NCBI GenBank assembly: GCA_023700825.1
Contig: JAMPYE010000195.1
Coordinates: 1-7,779 of the forward strand
Reading direction: 5' to 3'
Source: Thermoanaerobaculia bacterium
Lineage (GTDB): Bacteria; Acidobacteriota; Thermoanaerobaculia; Gp7-AA8
Length of the DNA: 7,779 bases
The position numbers and the translations under genes are program-made. The notes below the pieces were generated by a model. That model had not been told where the DNA came from, did not search any database, and saw nothing but the letters and a program-made list of their open reading frames with translations. This document shows positions 1 to 5,509 of the stretch, piece after piece; position 1 is the first letter of the stretch; each line of letters opens with the position of its first letter.

Positions 1-40
1 CCGCCGGCAGGTCCGCGCGCGTCCCGTGTGCGGACAGGGG

Positions 41-62
41 GGCGAGAGGCGGTGAGCAGGCA
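41..62 (+). repeat. Dispersed GGCGAGAGGCG...GAGCAGGCA repeat, copy A
   Basis: This 22-base stretch agrees at 20 of 22 positions with 1125-1146, and its two halves recur with a 9-base insertion at 4434-4462. All three copies lie in gaps between genes, and the same GGCGA/GGCGGGA theme recurs at 6391-6441. It looks like part of a dispersed intergenic repeat family. I see no convincing gene in the remainder of bases 1-235. Confidence 0.55.
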
Positions 63-144
63 GGGAGCTGACGGCCATTCTCCTGATCGGTCCGGGAGGC
101 AGCGAGGGCAACAGGGAAACACTTGCGCGCGACGCGTCGGTTCG

Positions 145-168
145 CCTGCGCCGCGTATGCGGCGCAGG
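145..168 (+). other. Perfect 10-bp hairpin upstream of the universal stress gene
   Basis: CCTGCGCCGC and GCGGCGCAGG form a perfect 10-bp stem around a GTAT loop. It lies 68 bases before the start codon at 236. Only a weak T-run (CGTTTCG) follows, so it could be a poor terminator for an upstream gene outside the window, or a leader or operator structure. The sequence alone does not decide between these. Confidence 0.45.
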
Positions 169-235
169 AGCGTTTCGCCTCGGATCGTTGTACATTCATC
201 CTGCGATTTCGATCAGGCAGAAGGGAGACCGCGCA

Positions 236-1084
236 ATGTTCAGCCCGAAGAACATTCTCGTTCCGACCGATTTCAGCGAGCTCTCGGCGTACGCGGTGCC
301 TTACGCGGTGCGCCTCGCCGAGCGGCTGGACGGGTCGCTCACGCTGCTTCACGCCGACGCGTTCGTCGAGCCGATCGACCTGGTGGGTGGCGGGATGCTC
401 GCTCACGACGCCGCCCGCGTCGACGAACTGCGCGCGCTCGCGGAGGAGCGGCTCGAGGAGTTTGCGAAGGCGCACGTTCCCCGGCACGTCGCGGTCACCC
501 GCCTTACGCGAGTGTCGTCTCCTTTCGCCGCGATTCCGGCCGTCGCTGCCGAGACGGGGGCAAGCCTGATCGCGATGGGAACGCACGGACGGAGCGGGTG
601 GCGCCGCGCTCTGCTCGGGTCGGTGGCCGAGACGGTCGTCAAGGAGACGATCGTGCCGGTGCTCACGGTCCGGCAGCCGTCGTCGTCCGGCGGCTCGTTC
701 GCTCGCATTCTCTGTCCCGTGAACTTCAGCGAGGTGTCGCGCCAGGCTCTCGAGGACGCCTGGGTCCTCGCGGGTTCCTGCGACGCGGAGGTACTCGTAG
801 CGCACGTCGTGGAGCAGCACGTCGAAGGGGGAGAGGAGCGTTTCCGCTCGTGGCTTCCTCCGTCGATCGAAGGGCGGATCGAATACAAGGAACTGGAGCT
901 GGGGAGCGAGCCGGCGCATCACATCCTCGAGTTCGCGGAAGCCGAGAGCTGCGACCTCGTGGTGATCGGGGCAAACCGTCGCAGGCAGTCGGACACGACG
1001 GTAATCGGCACGACGACCGAGAGCATCACGCGAAATGCATCGATGCCGGTGCTCGTCGTCGCGCTTCGCGACGCGGAGGAGTGA
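236..1084 (+). CDS. Universal stress protein, tandem UspA domains
   Basis: This is a 282-residue cytoplasmic protein with two UspA domains in tandem, about residues 1-147 and 155-276. Domain 1 opens with KNILVPTDFSE and carries the ATP-binding signature G-x2-G-x9-G-S at G115, G118, G128 and S129 (GTHGRSGW...LLGS). Domain 2 opens with RILCPVNFSE and keeps the strand VVIGA and the terminal PVLVV strand. In domain 2 the signature is G245-A-N-R-...-G258-T, with Arg where the second glycine is expected, so only domain 1 looks like a full nucleotide site. The ATG at 236 is chosen over an in-frame upstream start at 188 because AAGGGAG lies just before it and the UspA fold starts immediately. Proteins of this family bind ATP or act in survival under starvation, hypoxia or oxidative stress; the specific partner is unknown. 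The stop codon TGA is also the first triplet of the heptamer repeat that follows. It is convergent with the DUF6335 gene. Confidence 0.93.
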   Translation: MFSPKNILVPTDFSELSAYAVPYAVRLAERLDGSLTLLHADAFVEPIDLVGGGMLAHDAARVDELRALAEERLEEFAKAHVPRHVAVTRLTRVSSPFAAIPAVAAETGASLIAMGTHGRSGWRRALLGSVAETVVKETIVPVLTVRQPSSSGGSFARILCPVNFSEVSRQALEDAWVLAGSCDAEVLVAHVVEQHVEGGEERFRSWLPPSIEGRIEYKELELGSEPAHHILEFAEAESCDLVVIGANRRRQSDTTVIGTTTESITRNASMPVLVVALRDAEE

Positions 1085-1102
1085 GTCCTGAGTCCTGAGT
1101 TC
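1082..1102 (+). repeat. Heptamer repeat TGAGTCC x3 (left array)
   Basis: There are three consecutive 7-base units, TGAGTCC, TGAGTCC and TGAGTTC. The first begins with the stop codon of the universal stress gene. The unit is the reverse complement of the GGACTCA unit repeated at 1221-1283, so the two arrays face each other and could pair in a transcript crossing the gap. Confidence 0.8.
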
Positions 1103-1124
1103 TCGGGGAGGCGACAGGCGATGA

Positions 1125-1146
1125 GGCGGGAGGCGATGAGCAGGCA
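1125..1146 (+). repeat. Dispersed GGCGGGAGGCGATGAGCAGGCA repeat, copy B
   Basis: This stretch matches copy A (41-62) at 20 of 22 positions. It sits inside a longer GGCGA-rich run (about 1106-1146) between the two heptamer arrays. It is intergenic, like all other copies seen in the window. Confidence 0.6.
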
Positions 1147-1220
1147 CGATCGTCCACTGAGCGACCTCTCGAGAGAGCCTGTACGACCTGTTGATCCTCA
1201 CGGGAGATCGACTACACCGT

Positions 1221-1283
1221 CTCAGGACTCAGGACTCAGGACTCAGGACTCAGCACTCAGTACTCAGCACTCAGCACTCAGCA
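1221..1283 (+). repeat. Heptamer array CTCAGGA/CTCAGCA x9 (right array)
   Basis: There are nine uninterrupted 7-base units over 63 bases: CTCAGGA four times, CTCAGCA once, CTCAGTA once, then CTCAGCA three times. There are no spacers, so it is not a CRISPR array. Unit variants are grouped along the array, as expected if it grew by slippage. It is the inverse of the TGAGTCC array at 1082-1102. Heptamer arrays of this sort are known from intergenic DNA of cyanobacteria (STRR sequences); that these share an origin is not implied. Confidence 0.9.
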
Positions 1284-1289
1284 CTTACT

Positions 1290-1308
1290 TTCGCCTCTCG
1301 CCTCGCCT
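1290..1308 (-). repeat. TTCGCCTCTCGCCTCGCCT, inverted GGCGA repeat
   Basis: Read on the minus strand this is AGGCGAGGCGAGAGGCGAA, the same theme as the plus-strand GGCGA repeats at 41-62, 1125-1146 and 4434-4462. Its last bases overlap the TAG stop codon (1307-1309) of the DUF6335 gene. The repeat complex therefore fills the whole gap between the two convergent genes. Confidence 0.6.
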
Positions 1309-1747
1309 AATGCAACATTCGCGACTTCGGCCTGGCCGGCGGGCTCAGGTCCTTCATTCGATCGAGGAAGTCGTCGGCGGAGGCCGGGTCGAGTTCCCAG
1401 CGGTGCGCGTCCCGAGCCCTCTCTTTGTCGCCGAGCCGCAACTCCTCGTCGTCGCGATAGGTCACGCCGAGGGCGTCGCCGATTTCTTCCACGCCGTTCT
1501 GGTCGGGCGTCGTGCTGCTCCCGCCCGGCGTCTCGTCTCCGGACGACTCGGCCATTTCCCAGCAGGCGTCGATGTCGCCGGCGGTCAGGTGCGGGTCGGT
1601 GCTCGTGTTCCGTTCGAGGCGATGGCGCAACTCGGTGGCGGACGCAGTCACGTCGACCTGCGGCGGCTCCAGCTCGTCAGAAATACCGTTGTCATTGCGA
1701 TCGATGAACTCCACGATGCGCCAGTTGACCAGGTTTTCCTTTCGCAT
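1307..1747 (-). CDS. DUF6335 family protein
   Basis: This is a 146-residue acidic protein of unknown function. I recognise the DUF6335-type core from memory: LTAGDIDACWE (55-65), then GDETPGGSSTTPDQNGVEEIGDALGV (70-95), then HRWELDPASADD (115-126). The family is found in cyanobacteria and other bacteria, and no activity is established to my knowledge. Residues 11-25 (IVEFIDRNDNGISDE) are strongly acidic. There is no signal peptide or membrane segment, so it is probably cytoplasmic. The ATG at 1747 is chosen because the minus strand reads AGGAGG-CGGCAA-ATG; a longer in-frame version to 1795 lacks this. It is divergent from the hypF-like gene, with a Crp/Fnr-like site about 100 bases upstream, and convergent with the universal stress gene. 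A stress-linked role would be inference from neighbours only. Confidence 0.85.
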   Translation of the reverse strand: MRKENLVNWRIVEFIDRNDNGISDELEPPQVDVTASATELRHRLERNTSTDPHLTAGDIDACWEMAESSGDETPGGSSTTPDQNGVEEIGDALGVTYRDDEELRLGDKERARDAHRWELDPASADDFLDRMKDLSPPARPKSRMLH

Positions 1748-1843
1748 TTGCCGCCTCCTCGCCGTTTCTCGGGTCTGTCCGTTCCTCCACACCATTGAAG
1801 GCCTCGCGCCCGGTCGAGTCCACGAGTTCGGTCACTCGCAGGT

Positions 1844-1859
1844 TGTGACACAGGGCACA
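1844..1859. promoter_or_regulatory. Candidate Crp/Fnr-family operator S1
   Basis: TGTGACACAGGGCACA has the form TGTGA-N6-GCACA, one mismatch from the classical CRP palindrome TGTGA-N6-TCACA. Its 9-base core TGACACAGG (1846-1854) recurs as an exact inverse, CCTGTGTCA, at 1956-1964. It lies 97 bases upstream of the DUF6335 start on the minus strand. The centre-to-centre distance to S2 is 107 bases, close to ten helical turns. Confidence 0.45.
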
Positions 1860-1950
1860 GCGCGATGTCGCGGTGAGGAATTGCCTGAAGCCCGCCTGCG
1901 GGGCCTCGATCGCACGACATCGTCAGCCGAAACCTCTCCCTTCATAACGG

Positions 1951-1966
1951 CGTGACCTGTGTCACT
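1951..1966. promoter_or_regulatory. Candidate Crp/Fnr-family operator S2 before hypF-hypC
   Basis: CGTGACCTGTGTCACT contains the perfect palindrome GTGAC-CTGT-GTCAC, which is GTGA-N6-TCAC, the layout bound by Crp/Fnr-family regulators. It ends 70 bases before the hypF-like ATG. A TATTTT at 2011-2016 could be a -10 box, which would place the site near -64, close to class I activator spacing. No good -35 box is visible, as would suit an activated promoter. The promoter assignment is inference; the palindrome is seen directly. Confidence 0.55.
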
Positions 1967-2036
1967 AGTTCCGGTGCGCGGAGTCATCGGCAACTCGCCC
2001 CCGGTGTCCCTATTTTGAGAAAGGTCCGAGTTGACG

Positions 2037-4133
2037 ATGGAGACGGAACGCCACGCCGGTCGTGCGGGGAATCCGCGCCGACGATTCGAACACGACGGTT
2101 CGATCGGCTGGAGTGCCGACCGGGCTCCCGTCTTCGGCGCAGCCGCTAGCGTGACGTTCCCGCCGCTCGATCGGCCCGTCTGCGAAGCGTGTGCGACCGA
2201 GATCTTCGACGCGTCGAGCCGCCGGTTCCTCTATCCCTTCACGTCATGCTCCGAGTGCGGGCCGCGCCGTTCGATTCTCGAGCGCGGGCTGTTCCTGCGC
2301 GAGAACAGCTCGATGGCGGGATACGAGATGTGCAAGGCCTGCCGGGAGGAATACGAGACTCCGGGCGGACGGCGCTTCCACGACGAGGCGATCTCGTGCC
2401 CCTCGTGCGGCCCGACGCTCCGCTCGATCACGGCGGGCGTGACGACCTGGCCATCCGATCCGGGCCGGCTTGCGGTCGGCGCCATCCTCGACGAGATGAC
2501 CATCGCGATCCGCGATGAGCGGCGCGATTCGTTCTGTTGTGATGCAACTTCCTCCGTCGCCGTCTCGCGCCTCCGGTCGCGTTGCGGCGCCTTCGACGTG
2601 CCCCTGGCGGTGATCGTGCGCGATCTCGACGAAGCCTCGCGAGTCGCGGCTCTCACTTCCAAAGATGTATCGCTATTGACCTCGGTGGAGCGGCCTGTCG
2701 TACTCGTGTCGATTCGGACTGATTCTCCTCTCACTGGCGAGGTGGCGGCGGGGAACCGCCTCGTCGGTCTCCTTCTCCCGTACTCGCCGCTTCACCTCCT
2801 CCTCCTCAAAGAGTCCGGACGCCCGCTGGTGATCTTTCCCGCGGGCGTCCCGGACGCCCCCCCGCGAATGACCGAGCCGGAACTGCTCGAGACCGCCGAT
2901 CTGCTGCTCGTCGCCGACCGCTCCCCACTGGGGGACCGTCCGGCTCCCGAGCTCAGGAACGACGAGTTCGCTCAGGTTGCCGCTTCCAGGCGCATCACAC
3001 TGGACGGGCCGGTATCCCGAGTGATCCTTGCATGCGGAGCCGGCTCGCCGGGCTCCGTGTGCATCGCATCCGGTGACGAAGCTCTCATCGCGGCCGCGGC
3101 GCGATCCGAAGACACCTTCGAGTCGATTCTTCACTTCGAGCAGGCCGTCGAAGCCGTGAAAGGCGAGTCCAGCCGAGCGCCGGAGGTCGTCGTTCACGAT
3201 CTCGACGAGAGGTTCTACTCGACTCGCTTCGCTCTCGACCAGGTCGGCGTCGCACACGTGGCAGTCCAGCACCATCACGCGCACATGGCCGCCTGCCTCG
3301 CCGAGTACGGCGAGACGGAAACGGCGCTCGGCGTCGTGTTCGATTTTGGAGGTCTCGGCCCCGACGAAACGATGTGGGGTGGAGAAATCCTCAGGGGCGG
3401 AGTCGCCGGAATCGAGCGCCTCGCCACGTTCCGCCCGATCGTTCTCGCGGGGGAGCACGTCTCTTCCCGGCAGATCTGGCGCGTCGCGCTCGCGATGATG
3501 GATGACGTCTGGTCGGGCGAGCCGCCGCTTCACGCGATCCCGATGTTCCGCACGATGCCGAGACGCGGAATCGAGGTCGTCCGCCGCGTGCTCGATGCCG
3601 GGCCGACGGTACGTTCGCACGCGATCGGCCTTCAGCTCGAAGCTCTCGCGGCGATCCTGTTCGGGAAGCTCGACTCGCCCCGTCCCGGCGCGCTTGCGGC
3701 GAGGCTGGACGCCGTGGCGGACCGGACGGAGCATGGTCGCTACCCGATCGTGATCCGCGACGGCGCGGAGCCGTGGGAGATCGATTTCAGACCCGTCGTG
3801 AAGTGCGCCGTCACGGAGTTCATCGAAGGCACGGGACCTGCGACCATCGCGGCCCGCGTCCGTAATTCGATCGTCTCCGCTGTCGCGGAGGTATTGCTGG
3901 CGCATGGCGGCGACAGCCTCCCCGTCGTGGTTACTGGCGACTACTTCGAATGCAACCAGCTCGCCGTCGATCTTGCCGGAAGCCTCGGCCCGCGCGCGAA
4001 CGTTTTGCGGCCTGGCTCGCTGCCCGGAGACGATCGCTCGCTCGCGTTCGGCCAGGTGGTCGTCACCGACGCGCTGCTGCGTCGCGTTGCCAGCCCGCGT
4101 CCCGCCCGTGCCGTTTCAAGTTGTGAACTCTGA
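2037..4133 (+). CDS. hypF: HypF-like carbamoyltransferase lacking the acylphosphatase domain
   Basis: HypF normally makes the carbamoyl group that becomes cyanide on the iron of [NiFe]-hydrogenase. Its usual domains are acylphosphatase, two zinc fingers, a YrdC-like domain and a Kae1-like domain, in about 750 residues. Here (698 residues from the ATG; numbering below counts from the TTG two codons earlier) the acylphosphatase domain is absent and replaced by about 45 unrelated residues. Both zinc fingers are intact: C51/C54/C73/C76 and C101/C104/C123/C126, each C-x2-C-x18-C-x2-C. The YrdC-like region is about 145-325, but the usual KGxGGFHLxCDA reads RDERRDSFCCDA and the usual TSxN reads FPAG. 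The Kae1-like region keeps VQHHHAHMAAC (412-422) and WGGE (449-452), but DGTGxGxDG reads DFGGLGPDE, SGGVFQN reads TGDYFECN, and NDGG reads DDRS. The frame is open with no frameshift, so this is not a simple pseudogene. AAGG at 2021-2024 fits a TTG start at 2031 (6-base gap) about as well as ATG 2037. A catalytically altered HypF paralogue is the best reading. Confidence 0.85.
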   Translation: METERHAGRAGNPRRRFEHDGSIGWSADRAPVFGAAASVTFPPLDRPVCEACATEIFDASSRRFLYPFTSCSECGPRRSILERGLFLRENSSMAGYEMCKACREEYETPGGRRFHDEAISCPSCGPTLRSITAGVTTWPSDPGRLAVGAILDEMTIAIRDERRDSFCCDATSSVAVSRLRSRCGAFDVPLAVIVRDLDEASRVAALTSKDVSLLTSVERPVVLVSIRTDSPLTGEVAAGNRLVGLLLPYSPLHLLLLKESGRPLVIFPAGVPDAPPRMTEPELLETADLLLVADRSPLGDRPAPELRNDEFAQVAASRRITLDGPVSRVILACGAGSPGSVCIASGDEALIAAAARSEDTFESILHFEQAVEAVKGESSRAPEVVVHDLDERFYSTRFALDQVGVAHVAVQHHHAHMAACLAEYGETETALGVVFDFGGLGPDETMWGGEILRGGVAGIERLATFRPIVLAGEHVSSRQIWRVALAMMDDVWSGEPPLHAIPMFRTMPRRGIEVVRRVLDAGPTVRSHAIGLQLEALAAILFGKLDSPRPGALAARLDAVADRTEHGRYPIVIRDGAEPWEIDFRPVVKCAVTEFIEGTGPATIAARVRNSIVSAVAEVLLAHGGDSLPVVVTGDYFECNQLAVDLAGSLGPRANVLRPGSLPGDDRSLAFGQVVVTDALLRRVASPRPARAVSSCEL

Positions 4134-4147
4134 GGAGGACGCGCCGA

Positions 4148-4423
4148 ATGTGTCTCGGAATGCCTGGTCGTGTGCTGATGGTGGGTGAGGGAACCGCGGT
4201 GGTTGACTCCTGGGGCGTCGAGCGCGTCGTCGACATCTCGAGGCTCGACGAGGCGATCATGGCCGGTGACCACATCATCGAGCACGCCGGTGAGGCGGTG
4301 CGCCGGATTCCGGACGAGGAAGTGCTCGACGTCCTCGGCCTCTACGAAATTCTGCTCACCGAAGCGGGTGAGGACCCGGTGGGGATGGACGCCTGCCACG
4401 ATCTCGAAACCACGCTGGCCTAA
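4148..4423 (+). CDS. hypC: HypC/HybG/HupF hydrogenase maturation chaperone
   Basis: This is a 91-residue HypC-family protein. HypC carries the Fe(CN)2CO group together with HypD and delivers it to the hydrogenase large subunit in the cytoplasm. Diagnostic features are the N-terminal MCLGMPGRV, with the essential Cys2 (the usual form is MCLAIPG), the AVVDSWGVERVVDISRL strand region, and GDHIIEHAGEAVRRI (40-54), matching the usual GDYVLVHAGFAI with its conserved His (H46). The length is normal for the family. It starts 14 bases after the hypF-like stop, and its Shine-Dalgarno GAGGAGG overlaps that stop codon, so the two are almost surely co-transcribed and translationally linked. No hypD or hypE follows; instead there is a repeat and converging genes. 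Variation at MCLGMPG and EHAGEA is modest, so function as a maturation chaperone is plausible. Confidence 0.93.
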   Translation: MCLGMPGRVLMVGEGTAVVDSWGVERVVDISRLDEAIMAGDHIIEHAGEAVRRIPDEEVLDVLGLYEILLTEAGEDPVGMDACHDLETTLA

Positions 4424-4433
4424 CAGCATTCGA

Positions 4434-4462
4434 GGCGAGAGGCGAGAGACGACAAGCAGGCG
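4434..4462 (+). repeat. Dispersed GGCGAGAGGCGA...AGCAGGCG repeat, copy C
   Basis: GGCGAGAGGCGA is followed by nine extra bases and AGCAGGCG. The two halves are those of copies A and B. It begins 10 bases after the hypC stop codon, again at a gene end. Confidence 0.5.
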
Positions 4463-4477
4463 ACATCCTCCTTGAGC

Positions 4478-4505
4478 CGCACTCCAGGAGAGTGCGCGCC
4501 TTCTT
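4478..4505 (+). terminator. Weak hairpin terminator candidate after hypC
   Basis: CGCACTC and GAGTGCG form a perfect 7-bp stem around CAGGA, followed by CGCCTTCTT. The T-run is poor, so termination is uncertain. Its place, about 55 bases after hypC and before the converging terminator, fits the end of the hypF-hypC transcript. Confidence 0.35.
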
Positions 4506-4522
4506 GAGCGGTGCCTGGTCAG

Positions 4523-4556
4523 GACAGAAGAAAAGGGCGCGCTGGCGAGCGCGCCC
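4523..4556 (-). terminator. Rho-independent terminator of the ric-side transcript
   Basis: GGGCGCGCT (4535-4543) and AGCGCGCCC (4548-4556) make a perfect 9-bp GC-rich stem with a 4-base loop. Reading the minus strand, the stem is followed directly by TTTTCTTCTGTC. It lies 27 bases past the stop of the small acidic gene, so it ends the minus-strand transcript. It is the clearest terminator in the window. Confidence 0.85.
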
Positions 4557-4582
4557 GGGCCAGGGAAGGTGATCGAACCCGT

Positions 4583-4777
4583 TCAGCGGGACGCGCCCAC
4601 CTCTTCGAGGATGTCGACTTCGAGCTCGTCGATCGATTCCGGACTCGTCTCGCCGCTGTGCTCCTCGCGGCCTCGGCCCTGGTAGCCGAGCACCTCCGCG
4701 GCTTCGATGACGTCGATCAGCTCGAAGTCTGCCTCGACCGCACCCTTCGCGTCCGCCTCATGTCTCTTCACGATCAT
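4583..4777 (-). CDS. Small acidic protein, unknown function
   Basis: This is a 64-residue protein with 18 Asp/Glu against 6 Lys/Arg. It has no Cys, signal peptide or membrane segment. The middle is probably helical (EADFELIDVIEAAEVLGYQG, 15-34), followed by a low-complexity acidic tail (REEHSGETSPESIDELEVDILEEV). I do not recognise a family. It is supported as a real gene by a CGGAGG site 6 bases before the ATG at 4777, by lying 32 bases after the Cys-rich membrane protein on the same strand, and by a strong terminator just downstream. It is probably the last gene of that transcript. A small partner or regulatory protein of the upstream gene is possible but unproven. Confidence 0.72.
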   Translation of the reverse strand: MIVKRHEADAKGAVEADFELIDVIEAAEVLGYQGRGREEHSGETSPESIDELEVDILEEVGASR

Positions 4778-4809
4778 GCCGGACCTCCGCTGTGCCCAAT
4801 CATAACCCT

Positions 4810-5382
4810 CTAGTGATGGTGAGGCTGCACGTCAGTCCTCGAGAATCTGCGCTCGGTGACCAGTTCGGGATGCTCTCTGCGGAACGTCTCCGTGATGTGG
4901 CAGTTCCAGCAGACCGGCGCGTGCGTGCTGAGCACGATCTCCACCATCTCCGGTCGCACGTCCTTCCACTCGATCGTCCTGAGGTCGGGAGCGAGCAGCG
5001 CCGGCTTGTGATCGGTCCAGTTGATCTCGTTGAACTGCTTGCGGCAGAAACTGCACTTCCTGCCGCGATACCAGTCCGACAGCATCGACTGGAGTTTGCA
5101 CGACTCGGGCGCCCCTTCGAGCTGGTGCAGGCAGGCCTGGTCGCATCCGGCCCGCTCCGGCCACCGGGTGCAGTCGCTCAGGCGAAGGTCGGGCTTTCCG
5201 CCAAAGAGCTTGCCGGCCACGGCGTGGTTGACGTCGAGGTCGACCCCCACCGGCTCACCGGTCTCGGGGCAGGTGAGGACGCGCTTTCCGTTCAGCCTCG
5301 CGTACACCACGGCGTAGCGCGCGACGATGGCGGCAATGGCGACCAGCACGATTGTTGCGGCGATCCAGGCGAACGTGGTCAC
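4810..5382 (-). CDS. Membrane-anchored Cys-rich protein with CXXCH motif
   Basis: This 190-residue protein has one N-terminal membrane helix (about 4-28, FAWIAATIVLVAIAAIVA) and then a Cys-rich soluble domain. It has nine cysteines: C38 (TCPETGEPVGV), C71, C80 and C84 (CDQAC), C95, C110 and C113 (CSFC), and C158 and C161 (CWNCH, 158-162). CWNCH is formally a c-type haem attachment motif; alternatively the cysteines bind zinc or an Fe-S cluster. The segments EINWTDHKPALL (119-130) and VCWNCHITETFRREHPELV (157-175) look strongly conserved, and I recall similar hypothetical proteins in Acidobacteriota-type genomes without a named function. A GTG start at 5382 is chosen because GGAGGAGG lies 5 bases upstream and the membrane helix follows at once; a longer ORF to 5502 would add a non-homologous, charged leader and run through a candidate operator. 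It ends in HHH. It lies between ric and the acidic protein on the same strand, so a redox or metal role is suggested. Confidence 0.85.
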   Translation of the reverse strand: MTTFAWIAATIVLVAIAAIVARYAVVYARLNGKRVLTCPETGEPVGVDLDVNHAVAGKLFGGKPDLRLSDCTRWPERAGCDQACLHQLEGAPESCKLQSMLSDWYRGRKCSFCRKQFNEINWTDHKPALLAPDLRTIEWKDVRPEMVEIVLSTHAPVCWNCHITETFRREHPELVTERRFSRTDVQPHHH

Positions 5383-5465
5383 GGCAGCCTCCTCCCGGGC
5401 CCGGCGCGCTCCTCGCGACACGGGCCCGCTCGACTCTACTTTCGCTCTTCCCTGCGGCCCGAGGC

Positions 5466-5481
5466 AGTGGACATAGTCACT
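5466..5481. promoter_or_regulatory. Degenerate Crp/Fnr-like site S3a
   Basis: AGTGGACATAGTCACT has AGTGG-N6-TCACT, one mismatch from a symmetric AGTGA-N6-TCACT. Its centre is 22 bases (two helical turns) from that of S3b. It lies 84 bases upstream of the GTG start of the Cys-rich membrane gene. Confidence 0.3.
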
Positions 5482-5487
5482 CCGAGT

Positions 5488-5503
5488 TGTGCTACAGGTC
5501 ACT
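5488..5503. promoter_or_regulatory. Candidate Crp/Fnr-family operator S3b
   Basis: On the minus strand this reads AGTGACCTGTAGCACA, that is GTGA-CCTGTA-GCAC. Its left ten bases, GTGACCTGTA, match S2 (GTGACCTGTG) at nine positions, including the spacer. It lies 106 bases before the start of the Cys-rich membrane gene, in the gap after ric. Confidence 0.42.
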
Positions 5504-5509
5504 CGAGGC

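Noticed and set aside
28..1098. Long plus-strand open frame (356 codons) over the universal stress gene
   Set aside because: It is very Arg-rich with no recognisable motifs and overlaps the clear UspA frame; it is a GC-rich shadow frame.
1221..1283. CRISPR array
   Set aside because: Units are 7 bases and directly adjacent, with no spacers and no cas genes nearby.
1796..2030. A separate acylphosphatase gene upstream of the hypF-like gene
   Set aside because: I read the frames of this gap and found no acylphosphatase motif or sizeable frame with a ribosome site.
2673..3905. Minus-strand 410-codon open frame opposite the hypF-like gene
   Set aside because: It lies antisense to zinc-finger/Kae1-type coding sequence, has no ribosome site or family motif, and has the composition of a shadow frame.
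2031..4133. HypF-like gene as a decayed pseudogene
   Set aside because: There are no internal stops or frameshifts over 2 kb, both zinc fingers and HHHAH are intact, and hypC is coupled directly behind it; altered function is the more economical reading, though not proven.
5383..5502. Longer version of the Cys-rich protein starting at 5502
   Set aside because: The extra 40 residues are charged and would mask the membrane helix, run over a candidate operator, and there is a better ribosome site before the GTG at 5382.
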